Shown: piece by piece, positions 10,801 through 19,606 of the stretch
How positions within the stretch are numbered: the first letter of the stretch is position 1
Layout of the letters: each line of letters begins with the position of its first letter
Source: Nodosilinea sp. E11
Lineage (GTDB): Bacteria > Cyanobacteriota > Cyanobacteriia > Phormidesmidales > Phormidesmidaceae
Direction: 5' to 3'
Length of the DNA: 64,000 nucleotides
NCBI RefSeq assembly: GCF_032813545.1
Contig: NZ_CP136520.1
Coordinates: 1,978,001 to 2,042,000 of the forward strand
Translations under genes and position numbers: made by a program
The notes under the pieces: model-generated
Told to the model about the DNA's origin: nothing
What the model saw: the letters and a program-made list of their open reading frames with translations, nothing else
The model's database searches: none

Positions 10801-12846
10801 CTGGGGTAGGCCACCCTGGGGCAAAAAGCGCATCTCAATGCCCCCCCGGGCAGAGAGGTTAGCGGTAGTGGCTTCAGCAATGTCTAGCCGTTGCCCCGTC
10901 CAGGCAAAGCGGGTGCTGAGGGCACCGGGCAGCATTTGGTCTAGGCCCGCCAGGTTGAGGTGAGGCACTGCTGCGATCGCCAAATTCAGCGGTACGGCGT
11001 GGGAAAATCGAGCCTGCCCCAGGGCCTGAATGCCCTGGAGGTTTAAGGCGTTTAGCGACCCAGAAATGTCTAGATCGGTGTCTAGCGTGCCCCGTAGCTG
11101 GGGCGATACTAAATCTAGATCTAGCGCATTGCCCGCCACCTGAGCCTGCCAGTCGCGGCGGGTGAGGTCGGCGGTGGCGATCGCTTCTAGACGGCCTGCC
11201 CCCACCTCAAACACAGCATTTTTGGCGGTGACGAGGCGATCGGCGTAGGTGAGCTGGCCTCGACTGGGGAAGGTTGACTGGGGCATCTGCCAGTCGGCCT
11301 CACCCTGGAGGCGGGCCAGGGGGCCAAACAGACGGGCTTCGGTCAGCAGCGGCCCTAGCCGCCAAGTCTCGGGCAAAGACACCCCATAGAGTGCCGCCAG
11401 GCGATCTAGGGGCAGATCGGTTTGGGCAGTGAGAGTTAGGTAGGGTTGAGCATGAGGGGGTTGGGGCTGGGTGGGGCGATCGCGGTTGGCCAGCGCGTCA
11501 TGAGTCACTGCACCATTAGATAGTGCGCCATTCAACAGCACCTGGCCCTGGGCCGTCACCGTACCGCCCGTGACCGGGGTGAGGGTAGCCTGGTGCAGCG
11601 TAGCCCCATCGAGATTGGCTCCAAACCGAGCCGCAATGGCGTCTAGACCTAGTCGATCGATCTGCACCAGGCCTAGGTTGGCCAAGGTCCCGTCTACCTG
11701 AGGGGTTCTTAGCGGCCCAGTAACGCTGGCCTTGACCTGAAACCGTCCTGCTGCCTGCACCGGTAGAGACTGCGCCAAGGCTTCAGCCACCTGATCAAGG
11801 CTGACCTCAGGAATGTCAATCTCAAGATCGTGGCCCTTGTGGACATCGACTTGGCCCGCGGCTCTGACTAAAATGGGGCCAAACTTGAGGGAGCTATTCT
11901 CTAAGCGGCCGCCCCCACCGTTGAGCTGCATGGTGCCGTTGATGTCTTGCAGAGCCGCAGGCAGATCGCCGATCACAATGTCGCCGTTGCGCAGCCGAGC
12001 CGTTCCCCTGACCGTCAGTCGGTCGGCAGTCTCGGGGCGATATCTGAGGTCGAGGTTAGAGGACAGCAGGCCGTTGCGCACAAAAAAGCTGCCGCCAAAG
12101 AGAGGATTCACCGCCTCAATCGGCAACTGCTGGGCCTGCACCGCCAAATTAAACTGACGCGTATCGATCTGCCCCTCTCCGCGCAGTTGAAAAGCCCCAT
12201 TGTTGAGCCGTCCGCCCACGATCAGCGAGGCTGTTTGGTTATTTGGGCCACCAAAGCGCACCCGCAGGTTGACGTTTTCGAGCAGCACCAGGTTAGCGCT
12301 CGACACCCCCTCCGGCAATTCCACAATGGAAGTGCGCGACAGGGGGCCAATGGCCAGATTGGCATTGCGAATCTGAATACTGCTCAGCTCGGTTTTGAAA
12401 AAGCCCTCTTCCCCCACTGATTGCGGTATCTGCACCCGCCACTCACCATTAAACCCTTGCTTGAGGGCCACCTGAGGGTCGATAAAGATCAGGCTGGGGC
12501 GCAGGGTGCGGGTCAGCAGCAGGTCTAAGGGGTTGAAATTAACCTCTAGGGACTGGGCCCGCACCCAGGAAAAGTCGGCTTCGGTCGGCGGCACAATCGA
12601 AGGCCCCAGGCGCACCCCGGTAGGGCTAAAGCGCTCAAATTCGCCCACTTTAATCGGTCGCCCCAGGGCATCGCTGAGGTTGCGCTGCAAGAACGGAGGC
12701 AATTCGCGGCGAGCTACGCTGTAGCCCCACCAGCCTAGCCCTAAGCCAGCGAGGGACAACCCGCCCGCTGCGATCGCCAGCGCCCTCAGCCAGCGTCGAG
12801 GGCGAGGGGGGATAAGTTCTGCCTCTGGTGAAGACCCTTGAGCCAC
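7879..12846 (-). CDS. tamB: TamB-family outer-membrane assembly / lipid-transfer protein (DUF490)
   Basis: 1655 aa from a GTG start. A basic N-terminus (RPRRWLRALAIAAGG) leads into one transmembrane anchor; the rest is a very long series of beta-rich repeats with the recurrent form GxLxxP.hxGxhxL seen in AsmA/TamB proteins. The C-terminal part (residues about 1250-1655) fits the TamB/DUF490 domain and ends in an aromatic residue (EYRRNFR). Members bridge the inner and outer membranes and are implicated in outer-membrane protein insertion and phospholipid transport; the plant chloroplast relative is TIC236. The nearest upstream gene on the same strand is the Ca2+/H+ antiporter 136 bases away, and no Omp85/TamA gene is adjacent. 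Family call is confident; the exact cargo is unknown. Confidence 0.92.
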   Translation of the reverse strand: MAQGSSPEAELIPPRPRRWLRALAIAAGGLSLAGLGLGWWGYSVARRELPPFLQRNLSDALGRPIKVGEFERFSPTGVRLGPSIVPPTEADFSWVRAQSLEVNFNPLDLLLTRTLRPSLIFIDPQVALKQGFNGEWRVQIPQSVGEEGFFKTELSSIQIRNANLAIGPLSRTSIVELPEGVSSANLVLLENVNLRVRFGGPNNQTASLIVGGRLNNGAFQLRGEGQIDTRQFNLAVQAQQLPIEAVNPLFGGSFFVRNGLLSSNLDLRYRPETADRLTVRGTARLRNGDIVIGDLPAALQDINGTMQLNGGGGRLENSSLKFGPILVRAAGQVDVHKGHDLEIDIPEVSLDQVAEALAQSLPVQAAGRFQVKASVTGPLRTPQVDGTLANLGLVQIDRLGLDAIAARFGANLDGATLHQATLTPVTGGTVTAQGQVLLNGALSNGAVTHDALANRDRPTQPQPPHAQPYLTLTAQTDLPLDRLAALYGVSLPETWRLGPLLTEARLFGPLARLQGEADWQMPQSTFPSRGQLTYADRLVTAKNAVFEVGAGRLEAIATADLTRRDWQAQVAGNALDLDLVSPQLRGTLDTDLDISGSLNALNLQGIQALGQARFSHAVPLNLAIAAVPHLNLAGLDQMLPGALSTRFAWTGQRLDIAEATTANLSARGGIEMRFLPQGGLPQIGTIDLAARLSEINLESASGLVKGPAWLRPRGTLAFDGTLRGTLADPHLVGTIGLRQVGLNQFTLVDAVSGPVQASRTAGATLSLRGRDEEISANLAADLRPNAFRLASKDVLAQGQRQGDRLQTELHNFDLAALGLHPLTQPDLGQLGGKLNATATLNLADLANPEAIAQFALDRPALGSLGCDRFTGHLQYRDGLAQLTGGSLQLISDTKFQVTGSGRLFPHWQGEAQITTAEADFQDLLATLNLYSYADISRVLSPLGLGTAADLTVTSVGDTTASLEALAELAQALRSVETARHLERAHTLLPALSQLKGSVAGRLGVKASRIQGLTADFEFTGQDWAWGRYAFDNRFLARGQLQNQVLSLDPVEFRTGEARLRLVGDLSPQQSDLAVGAEGLPLRAAATLLESPVAVTGLLNLNAHLTGPYTNPHLRGDMAVAEASLNHQPLTEISSRFQYQNAALSVDGRVVGSHPEPLSFSGTIPYALPFMTAQPASGPMMLRATLKDEALALVNLFTPALVWGGGQATVDLRLSGTPRRPLLSGDVSFADASLISPWLGTSLDHLTGNIQLQGTQIRIDSLTGSLFDGTVALAGQVPLITQDARPTDPGLRLSLANLDVNYANEVRSRVTGELTLTQALLAPTIGGQVQLQNTRVSVGRGLLQQANQILAKPDLDRVGNTPGRIPLRQISTAFPLQFDNLRLVLDPAQMRVLPLLSLNLEGAVALNGLVPDLSADGALYLTHGWINTITTEFFLAPGRSNVVLFKPENALDPYLDLVLEASVPLQRQYNINALNSTTGAAEIPTLDRLASTTVLDELLIEARVQGQASRLLDNLNILALTSTPTYGQNQLLGMVTGGYLASLGGTEPGLALGSNLLGAFTADSQDAIAHALGLRRLRLVGTTVLPTTNKDSLGLGVGAAIGITENLSASLVQVLNQSQPFALNARYRIDDTWSISGSTDVSNAGRAFVEYRRNFR

Positions 12847-12982
12847 AGCAAGCCCGCCAGTTGAATAATGGCCTTAGCACGGCGCTACCGGCAAGAATGC
12901 CATTAATTTACCCCAAGCTTCTCAATTTGCAAATTATCTGGCTCGGGGGCGGGGTATGGTCGGTCTACCTAGCGGCCAGGTC

Positions 12983-14233
12983 TCACGGTGCTGGGTAAAA
13001 GAAAAAGGCTAGGGCCAGCACCGTATAGGCGGCAATTAGCAGCACCCCCTCTAACCAGTTGGAGCGACCATCCATGCTGATGGAGTTGGCAATTAGCACC
13101 GCCACCCCTACCGCCACCAGGTCGAGGGGGCCAAAGTCGAGGTTCATGGGCTGGTGCAGCAGCCAGCCAGCCAGCACTAAAACCGGCCCCATAAACAGCG
13201 CCACCTGCATACTAGAGCCGACGGCGATGGCCATCGCCAGATCCATCTTGTTCTTAATGGCTACGCTGACGGCGGCGGCGTGCTCGGCGGCGTTGCCGAC
13301 TAAGGGCAGCAGAATTACTCCGGTAAATAGCTGAGTCAGCCCCAGTCGATCGGTGGCCACTGCCAGATTGTCAATCAGCAGTTCCGACTCAACAGCCACA
13401 ATTAGCGTAGTCACCAACAAAATCCCGATCCAGACGCTGACGCGGAGCGGAGGTTTTGGAACTGGGAGATCTAGATTATCGGAAGGCTCTGAGGGATCTG
13501 GGGCTAGGGCGATCGCGATCGCTGTCGTTGTCGGTGCTTCGGCTATTGCTGACCAGTCTCCAGAACTGATTGCCTGCAACACCGGGGGCGGGGTCTGGAC
13601 GGTTACCATCGCCCCTGTCTCTGTGTCGCTCTCCTCCTGAAGGTAGGCGTGGGTTTTCATCGTAAAAACCAGGCTCAGGCCGTAGACCACGATCAGCACG
13701 ATCGCCACGGCGTTGGAGAGGGTTTGAATGGTTTCGTCAGGCACCACATCGGCCACCAGGTCAATGGTGGTAGGCAGCAAGATCGCGATCACCGCCAGGT
13801 TCATAGCCGAGGAGTTGACCCGAGCGATCATCGGCTGAAAGGTTTGCACCTTATAGCGCAGTCCCCCCAGCAGCATTGACACCCCCATCACCAGCAGCAG
13901 GTTCGACACAATGGAGCCGGTGATGCTGGCCTTGACCACATCCACCAGCCCTGCTCTCAGTGCAAACAGGGCGATGATCAGCTCTACCATGTTGCCAAAG
14001 GTGGCGTTGAGCAGCCCACCCCAGGCGGGACCGAGGACAACGGCGATCGCCTCGGTGGCCTCACCAATCAAGCCCGCCAGGGGCAAGATCGCTAGAGCCG
14101 CAGTGAGAAAGATCGCGATCGCGCCCCATTCCAGCCAGTGGGCCAGCAGAGAAATCGGGATAAACACCGTTAGCACCGCGAAGATTACAGTCTTAGGGCT
14201 AAGCGTCTTTAAATTGATCGTCGTTGAGCCCAT
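12983..14233 (-). CDS. cax: Calcium/proton antiporter, CaCA (CAX/ChaA) family
   Basis: 416 aa with about 11 hydrophobic segments in two homologous halves. Each half carries the alpha-repeat signature: FGNMVELIIALFALRAG (near residue 80) and VGNAAEHAAAVSVAIKNKMDLA (near 315), whose Asn and Glu residues form the cation site. The halves are joined by an acidic, Pro-rich cytoplasmic loop of about 65 residues (SDTETGAMVTVQTPPP). Members export Ca2+ in exchange for H+; cyanobacterial homologues are linked to salt and alkaline tolerance. The ATG at 14233 starts directly in the hydrophilic leader MGSTTINLKT. Cation preference (Ca2+ rather than Mn2+ or Na+) is inferred from the family. Confidence 0.93.
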   Translation of the reverse strand: MGSTTINLKTLSPKTVIFAVLTVFIPISLLAHWLEWGAIAIFLTAALAILPLAGLIGEATEAIAVVLGPAWGGLLNATFGNMVELIIALFALRAGLVDVVKASITGSIVSNLLLVMGVSMLLGGLRYKVQTFQPMIARVNSSAMNLAVIAILLPTTIDLVADVVPDETIQTLSNAVAIVLIVVYGLSLVFTMKTHAYLQEESDTETGAMVTVQTPPPVLQAISSGDWSAIAEAPTTTAIAIALAPDPSEPSDNLDLPVPKPPLRVSVWIGILLVTTLIVAVESELLIDNLAVATDRLGLTQLFTGVILLPLVGNAAEHAAAVSVAIKNKMDLAMAIAVGSSMQVALFMGPVLVLAGWLLHQPMNLDFGPLDLVAVGVAVLIANSISMDGRSNWLEGVLLIAAYTVLALAFFFYPAP

Positions 14234-14535
14234 GGCCTTGTAGATAGGTGAAGGGTGTAAATCATGCGGCTCCAGGCGCTGAGCGCTAGAACCTTGTGGT
14301 CACGGACCAATAGTGCTCCCCAAACTGTGGCATGATGGCGGCGATGTCGCCTCAGGATTGGCAACTGGGGGCGATCGCCCGCAGAGACCCTAGCTGAGTC
14401 TATCTGCCCACCTACCCTTAGCTTCCCTGCCCAGCGGTGGAGTTACTGAAACCCTGGATACTGATTTGGGTAGGGTTATCGGTTTATCAACTTGGCGCAC
14501 CTCTCTAGAGTCTTTAATTGAGATAGTTAGTCATC
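14234..14535. other. Divergent intergenic region cax / tsaB, no gene seen
   Basis: 302 bases between two divergent genes. Both promoters should lie here. The tsaB-proximal half is AT-richer (TCTTTAATTGAGATAGTTAG around 14510-14529). The open frames that cross it are not protein-like. No hairpin or RNA gene was recognised. Confidence 0.4.
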
Positions 14536-15165
14536 GTGTCAGCCATCGTCGGTCTAGCAATTCACACCTGTGGCCCTGCCCTGGGGCTGGCCTTATGCGA
14601 CGTCAAAGGCGAAATTTGCCACCAGAGCTGGCCCCTGGGGCGCGATCTATCGACCCAGCTGCACAGTATTTTGATGGAGTTTATTGCCCCTCACCGCTGG
14701 CAAGATGTTGCGTTTTTGGCGGTGGCGATGGGGCCGGGAGGCTTTACGGGCACCCGCGTGGGGGTGGTGACGGCCCGCACTCTGGCCCAACAGCTAGAGA
14801 TCCCGCTGTTTGGAGTGTCGAGTCTGGCGGCGATCGCCCAGCGCGCCCTCGCCGACCAAACCCCTGGGGCAGCAGACATTGCTGTGGAAATGCAGGCCCA
14901 GCGAGGGCAGCTCTACACCGCTATTTATCGACCCACGCCTAATGGACTAGCGGTAGTTCAGTCGGAGCAGGTGAGATCGCCCGAAGACTGGGAAGCGGCC
15001 CTCAACGCCCATCCGCATCCTCTAGCGCGAGCGGCAGCGGGGGACGACCTCGCGGCCACGGTGGTGCAGGTACTGGAACTGGCCCAGGGAGGCTGGGCCA
15101 GGGGCGATCGCCCCGACTGGTCGACCGTGCTGCCCTACTACGGTCAGCACCCGGTCGATCGCTAG
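14536..15165 (+). CDS. tsaB: tRNA threonylcarbamoyladenosine biosynthesis protein TsaB
   Basis: 209 aa from a GTG start. The N-terminus IVGLAIHTCGPALGLAL and the segment VAMGPGGFTGTRVGVVTARTLAQ are diagnostic of TsaB, a non-catalytic member of the ASKHA fold that scaffolds TsaD and TsaE. The complex transfers the threonylcarbamoyl group to A37 of ANN-decoding tRNAs in the cytoplasm. Length is normal for cyanobacteria. The canonical Asp of the first motif (usually D-T/S) is replaced by His-Thr here. ispH follows 170 bases downstream on the same strand with its own ribosome binding site, so co-transcription is not required. Confidence 0.9.
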   Translation: MSAIVGLAIHTCGPALGLALCDVKGEICHQSWPLGRDLSTQLHSILMEFIAPHRWQDVAFLAVAMGPGGFTGTRVGVVTARTLAQQLEIPLFGVSSLAAIAQRALADQTPGAADIAVEMQAQRGQLYTAIYRPTPNGLAVVQSEQVRSPEDWEAALNAHPHPLARAAAGDDLAATVVQVLELAQGGWARGDRPDWSTVLPYYGQHPVDR

Positions 15166-15335
15166 GGGGCGGCGGAGGGCAGGGCCTCGACCGAGCTATG
15201 GCTGAGATCTAGGGCGCAGCCTGCAATCTAGACCTGCGCTATGGGCAACTATTGAAATTTCCTCAGCGATCGCACCCAAAACCCCTCCCCACAACCCGCT
15301 ATCCTAGATAACGTGACGCACCCGGTGAGGACTCG

Positions 15336-16544
15336 ATGGATACTAAAGCCTTTAAGCGATCGCTCAACCATTCCGACAAGTACTTTCGCCAGGGGTTTGG
15401 CCACGGAGAAGCGGTCGCCGGGCAGATGCAGACCGAGTACAACAGCGGGCTAATTCAAGAAATTCGCGATCGCCAATACACCCTCACTCGCGGCAACGTC
15501 ACCATCAAGCTGGCCCAGTCCTTTGGCTTTTGCTGGGGGGTCGAGCGGGCGGTAGCTATGGCCTACGAAACTCGCCAGCACTTCCCCACCGAACGCATCT
15601 GGATCACCAACGAAATCATCCACAACCCCAGTGTTAACCAGCGCCTCAAAGAGATGGCGGTGGAGTTCATCGAAGTCGTCGATGGTGAAAAAGATTTCTC
15701 TGTCGTGGGCCAGGGCGACGTGGTGATTTTGCCCGCCTTTGGGGCCAGCGTGCAAGAAATGCAACTGCTCAATGACAAGGGCTGCACCATCGTTGACACC
15801 ACCTGCCCCTGGGTTTCTAAGGTATGGAACACCGTCGAAAAGCACAAGAAACGCGACCATACCTCGATCATTCACGGCAAGTACAACCACGAGGAAACCG
15901 TGGCCACCAGCTCCTTTGCGGGCAAGTACCTGGTGGTGCTGAACCTCGACCAGGCTCAGTACGTGGCCGACTACATTCTCAACGGCGGTGACAAGGTCGA
16001 ATTTATGGCCAAGTTTGGCAACGCCTGCTCTGAGGGGTTTGACCCCGACACTGACCTCGATCGCATCGGCGTGGCTAACCAAACCACCATGCTCAAGGGC
16101 GAAACCGAGCAAATCGGCAAACTCTTTGAGCACACTATCCTCAAAAAGTATGGCCCTCAGGCCCTCAACGATCACTTTCTCAGCTTTAACACCATCTGCG
16201 ATGCCACCCAAGAGCGCCAAGACGCTATGTTTGAGCTGGTCGATGAACAGCTAGATTTGATGGTGGTGATTGGCGGCTACAACTCGTCGAACACGACCCA
16301 TCTGCAAGAGATTGCGATCGAGCGCAACATTCCCTCCTACCACATCGACAGCGCCAGCCGCATTGGCCCCGGCAACCGCATCGAGCACAAGCTGCTCCAT
16401 GGCGAGATGACCACCACCGAAAACTGGCTGCCCGATGGCCCGATCACCGTGGGCGTTACCTCCGGCGCGTCTACCCCCGATCGCTCGGTCGAAGATACCA
16501 TTGAGCATATCTTTGCGATCAAAGGAGCCGTGGTTACCGCCTAG
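15336..16544 (+). CDS. ispH: 4-hydroxy-3-methylbut-2-enyl diphosphate reductase
   Basis: 402 aa, the long cyanobacterial/plant form. It catalyses the last MEP-pathway step, reducing HMBPP to IPP and DMAPP with a [4Fe-4S] cluster fed by ferredoxin. The three cluster cysteines are visible: Cys66 in [10 protein letters not shown], Cys157 in DTTCPWVSK and Cys288 in [11 protein letters not shown]. The binding-site TTHLQE and SGASTP motifs are also present. A good Shine-Dalgarno (GGTGAGGA) precedes the ATG. The stop codon sits inside a perfect 16-bp palindrome built on a HIP1 octamer (16541-16556). It supplies precursors for carotenoids, phytol chains and quinones. Confidence 0.97.
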   Translation: MDTKAFKRSLNHSDKYFRQGFGHGEAVAGQMQTEYNSGLIQEIRDRQYTLTRGNVTIKLAQSFGFCWGVERAVAMAYETRQHFPTERIWITNEIIHNPSVNQRLKEMAVEFIEVVDGEKDFSVVGQGDVVILPAFGASVQEMQLLNDKGCTIVDTTCPWVSKVWNTVEKHKKRDHTSIIHGKYNHEETVATSSFAGKYLVVLNLDQAQYVADYILNGGDKVEFMAKFGNACSEGFDPDTDLDRIGVANQTTMLKGETEQIGKLFEHTILKKYGPQALNDHFLSFNTICDATQERQDAMFELVDEQLDLMVVIGGYNSSNTTHLQEIAIERNIPSYHIDSASRIGPGNRIEHKLLHGEMTTTENWLPDGPITVGVTSGASTPDRSVEDTIEHIFAIKGAVVTA

Positions 16545-16616
16545 GCGATCGCCTAGATTCTGCTAGGCTTTACCCCTTAAAATCACTGTTAAACCTGGGG
16601 ATTGATTGACTATCCT

Positions 16617-18251
16617 ATGGCCTTTCAGATCACCCCCTACTTTAGCGTGCTGGCCCTGACGGCCGTGATAATGGTGCTAGTCGCTAGCGTGGCATGGCAG
16701 CGGCGAGGCTCAACCCTAGCGCGCACCTATTTTTCTTTGATGATGGTGGCCGCTACCTTCTACGCGATCGTGGCTGCTATGGAAGCAGGGTCGGTAGCTG
16801 TATCCGACAAAATTTTTTGGTCTACGCTGGAATATGTTGGCACTGGCGGCATCACCGTCTTTTTCTTCCTCTTTGCTGAAGCTTTCGCCTACGAGCGCTC
16901 AAGCTTTAACCTCGCTCAGCTTATCGGCCTGAGCCTTTGGCCGATCTTCAATGTCATTTTAGTTGCCACCAATGCCTGGCATCACTGGGTCTGGGTTGCG
17001 GTGATTCCAGGTTCACCCCCTAACAACGTGGCTATTTATCAGCATGGCCCCGGCTACTTTTGGGTGCTGCTTTGCTTCTACCTATACGGAATTCGAAGCA
17101 TTCAGGTCTTGGGTCGCTCCACCTTCAGCGGTGGGCCTCTACGGCGGCGGCAAGCCCGGTTTTTGCTCCTGGGGTCGTTGTTTCCCTATATAAGTGGTGC
17201 CCTCTATTCACTGCGCATCACGCCCCCCGGCCTTAACCTAACGCCAATGTCTATGCTCGCCACAGGGCTGTGTTTCTTTTGGGCACTGTTTCGCATGGGT
17301 GCTTTTGACACCATTCCCATTGCCCGTGAAATGTTAATCGAACATCTACGCGATGGGGTGATCGTCATCGATTTATGCGATCGCATTGTCGATATCAATC
17401 CCCAGGGGCGATCGCTAACCGGCCTAAAAGTCAGCTGTATCGGCCAATCCTTCCACACCGCTTTGTCCAATCCAGCAATTCTGCGACATTACGCCCAAGG
17501 CCTAGAAACACCCTTCGAGCTTTGGATCAGCAACCAAAAAACATGCTATGTCACTGCGCAATTTTCGCCCTTGGTAGACTACCAGGGCAGAATTCACGGG
17601 CGACTGCTGATACTGCACGATATTACCCAACGGTATCAAGCAGAATTAGAATTACGTCAGGTCAACGGTTGCCTTCAGCAACAGCTTCAAGAAATTGAAT
17701 TTTTGCAGGCTGAGCTAGAAAATCAGGCCAGACAAGATCAGCTAACAGGGTTATTTAACCGTCATTATCTAAACGAAACTCTACCCAAAGAATTACAGCA
17801 AGCTAGGCAGTTAGGCTACTCTATCGTCTTTATCATGCTAGATATTGACCACTTCAAACATATTAATGACACCTTCGGACACCGGGCCGGGGATCTGGTA
17901 CTTAAAGCTTTTGGCCAAATTCTTGCTCAGCAGATGCGTGTGGGTGACAGTCCGTATCGACTCGGAGGAGAAGAGTTTTTAGTGGTTCTTCCAGGCATGA
18001 CCCTGGAGGCAGGTCGTCAACGAGCTGAATACCTCCGTCAAGCCTTTGAGAACTCAGTCGTGCGCTGGGCCGGGACTGAAGTCAAATCTACCGTTTCAGG
18101 GGGCATTGCTGTTTTTCCAGATCATGGCACTAATGACGATGATTTACTCCACGCAGCCGATCTTGCCCTCTACGAAGCTAAGAGATCAGGACGCAATCAA
18201 ATTGCCTGTTTCAATAGTCTGCAACCCCAACCACACCAAGCAATTCTTTAG
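16617..18251 (+). CDS. Membrane diguanylate cyclase with 7TM sensor and PAS-like region
   Basis: About 544 aa from ATG 16617 (an in-frame TTG at 16602 is closer to a GGGG run but less likely). Residues 1-220 hold about seven hydrophobic segments resembling the HisK_7TM sensor region. A PAS-like stretch follows (LRDGVIVIDLCDRIVDINPQG, about 240-350), then a coiled linker (QQQLQEIEFLQAELENQ) and a GGDEF domain (about 370-535). The active-site loop is GGEEF at 450-454. An inhibitory I-site RxxD (RVGD, 441-444) lies exactly five residues upstream, so product feedback is likely. The enzyme should make c-di-GMP from two GTP. The ligand of the membrane sensor is unknown. It faces the CAP-lipoprotein gene tail to tail. 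Confidence 0.92.
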   Translation: MAFQITPYFSVLALTAVIMVLVASVAWQRRGSTLARTYFSLMMVAATFYAIVAAMEAGSVAVSDKIFWSTLEYVGTGGITVFFFLFAEAFAYERSSFNLAQLIGLSLWPIFNVILVATNAWHHWVWVAVIPGSPPNNVAIYQHGPGYFWVLLCFYLYGIRSIQVLGRSTFSGGPLRRRQARFLLLGSLFPYISGALYSLRITPPGLNLTPMSMLATGLCFFWALFRMGAFDTIPIAREMLIEHLRDGVIVIDLCDRIVDINPQGRSLTGLKVSCIGQSFHTALSNPAILRHYAQGLETPFELWISNQKTCYVTAQFSPLVDYQGRIHGRLLILHDITQRYQAELELRQVNGCLQQQLQEIEFLQAELENQARQDQLTGLFNRHYLNETLPKELQQARQLGYSIVFIMLDIDHFKHINDTFGHRAGDLVLKAFGQILAQQMRVGDSPYRLGGEEFLVVLPGMTLEAGRQRAEYLRQAFENSVVRWAGTEVKSTVSGGIAVFPDHGTNDDDLLHAADLALYEAKRSGRNQIACFNSLQPQPHQAIL

Positions 18252-18346
18252 GTAGTATCGCTAAATTGCTGCATAACTTTGGGTAGAGCCAACGGCCATT
18301 TGCCTCTACAGAAGACATTGCCGTATGGCATTCGCCCCGAGAAATT

Positions 18347-18382
18347 GGGGGTTAACTAAGCAAGATTTGGTATCACAGGGGG
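18347..18382. repeat. Remnant of a dispersed GATTTGGTATCA repeat, copy 1
   Basis: The stretch GGGGGTTAACTAAGCAAGATTTGGTATCACAGGGGG form, 36 bases, reappears in diverged form at 61806-61838 (shared AG.ATTTGGTATCA core between G-runs). Both sit in intergenic DNA. This is probably a decayed small repeat of the kind scattered in filamentous cyanobacterial genomes. Its full unit cannot be defined from two copies. Confidence 0.5.
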
Positions 18383-18939
18383 CGCATAAACAATTGGGTG
18401 AAGTAAAAGGTGCTGCCCCTCTGCCAAACTCCTACCCCTGTTTCGGTAAAGCTCGATCGCACAATATTGGCGCGGTGCCCAGGGCTATCCATCCAGCTTT
18501 GCACTGCTAGGGGGGCAGGGTCTGGCGCGTTGGTGCTGGTAAATAAATTTTCGCCCACCACCCAGTAGGGAATGTTGGCATTCGACACTCTCTCAGCGGG
18601 CGAATCACCCGTGGGGCTGATATGGCCAAAAAAGTTTTCCTCGGCCATGCGCTGGCTATACTGCCGTGCCACCTCGGCCAAGGCCCCATTGGGCTCTAAG
18701 GCGTTGAGTCCTTCCTGCTGCCGAATGTCGTTGATGCGCTCGTAGACCAAGGCTTCCATCTCGGCAGTGGTAGCCGATTGAGCATTGCTGTCGCTGGCGG
18801 GCGCGGGGGGTGGCTCCCGCCCAATGCGAGTGACTGGCGGAATGCGCTCGATTAGCTGTTCTAACGTCGGCAGTTCGCAACTGGTTAAGGCTAAGCTCAT
18901 AGCGACTAGCCCCACCCATCGCATCAGGGTTGACATCAT
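18373..18939 (-). CDS. CAP/SCP-domain lipoprotein
   Basis: 188 aa. The N-terminus MMSTLMRWVGLVAMSLALTSC is a lipoprotein signal with lipobox LTSC (Cys21). After a Pro-rich spacer comes a CAP (SCP/PR-1) domain, residues about 60-186: YERINDIRQQEGLNALEPN, AEENFFGHISPTGDSPAERV, VVGENLF, WMDSPGHRANIV and TGVGVW. The His and Glu residues of the CAP cavity are present. Bacterial CAP proteins are extracytoplasmic; their biochemical role is mostly undefined. It should be anchored in the membrane after Lgt processing (an lgt gene is at 58409-59266). A terminator hairpin at 19012-19056 separates it from the DUF4168 gene upstream. Confidence 0.9.
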   Translation of the reverse strand: MMSTLMRWVGLVAMSLALTSCELPTLEQLIERIPPVTRIGREPPPAPASDSNAQSATTAEMEALVYERINDIRQQEGLNALEPNGALAEVARQYSQRMAEENFFGHISPTGDSPAERVSNANIPYWVVGENLFTSTNAPDPAPLAVQSWMDSPGHRANIVRSSFTETGVGVWQRGSTFYFTQLFMRPL

Positions 18940-19011
18940 AGTTTTGCAGAATGTTGGGTTGAAGGCATAGGCGGCGGTCGTACCTTATTTAGCCTAATTC
19001 CAAATAACAAA

Positions 19012-19056
19012 GATCCCAGACAAAGGAGACCAATGTTGTCTCGTCCGTCTGGGATC
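19012..19056 (-). terminator. Intrinsic terminator downstream of the DUF4168 gene
   Basis: Ten-base arms GATCCCAGAC (19012-19021) and GTCTGGGATC (19047-19056) enclose a second small stem GAGAC/GTCTC. On the minus strand the hairpin is followed by TTTGTTATTT. It lies 55 bases past the stop of the DUF4168 gene (19112), in the right place and orientation to end that transcript. Confidence 0.8.
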
Positions 19057-19111
19057 AGAATTAACGTGCCTTATCTAATCGGTGAAAACTAGCTCAGCGG
19101 TTTGGCCAAGG

Positions 19112-19606
19112 CTAGGGCTGCTCGCCGCCCACTAACCGCTGGCTAATTTCGGCTTGCAGGGCGGGGTCTTGCTGGGCTTGGGTCAAAATTTGCTCAAATT
19201 CTTCCACGCTCAGGTCTTCGGCTTCGATCGCGGCCTGCATGTCGGCGCGGGCACTGGTGCGAATAGCCGAAACCTGCTCAACAGCGGCAACAAACTGTTC
19301 AGCCTGGGCGGGGTCAATGGCGCTGGCCGCTTCGGGAGTTTGCTGGGCGGCTGCGATCACATTGTAGTCATCCACCGTCAGCCCTTCGGCCTCAACGGCA
19401 GCAACGAGCTCCGCCTGCACCGATTGCTGAATGCTTTGAATCGCCTGGTAAGCGTTGACGAAGCTATCAATTTGGCTGTCAGACACCTCTAGGGGAGCAA
19501 CCTCGTTGGGGGCCGGAGCCGTTTGGGCCTGCGCCACAGCGGCAGCAGGAGCACCCAACATTAGGGTGGCTGCCAGTAGGCCTTTGAGCAATGTTGAAGG
19601 TTTCAT
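19112..19606 (-). CDS. Secreted DUF4168 protein
   Basis: 164 aa. It has a clear signal peptide (MKPSTLLKGLLAATLMLGAPAAAVAQA, cleavage near residue 27). The mature part is very acidic and Ala/Gln-rich, helical, with two similar units: residues 41-90 (DSQIDSFVNAYQAIQSIQ...AEGLTVDDYNVI) and 100-160 (AEQFVAAVEQVSAIR...AEDLSVEEFEQIL). This layout matches the DUF4168 family, widespread in cyanobacteria and found in the periplasm or secreted; function is not known. Shine-Dalgarno GAGGAT precedes the ATG. It is probably monocistronic, ending at the hairpin 19012-19056. Confidence 0.88.
   Translation of the reverse strand: MKPSTLLKGLLAATLMLGAPAAAVAQAQTAPAPNEVAPLEVSDSQIDSFVNAYQAIQSIQQSVQAELVAAVEAEGLTVDDYNVIAAAQQTPEAASAIDPAQAEQFVAAVEQVSAIRTSARADMQAAIEAEDLSVEEFEQILTQAQQDPALQAEISQRLVGGEQP

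Noticed and set aside
14466..14942. 158-codon plus-strand frame overlapping tsaB
   Set aside because: It is a frame-shadow of tsaB; the tsaB frame has clear family motifs.
16541..16556. Perfect 16-base palindrome at the end of ispH as a terminator
   Set aside because: It is a HIP1 octamer with flanking symmetry, overlaps the stop codon and lacks a T-run; HIP1 palindromes are common across the window.
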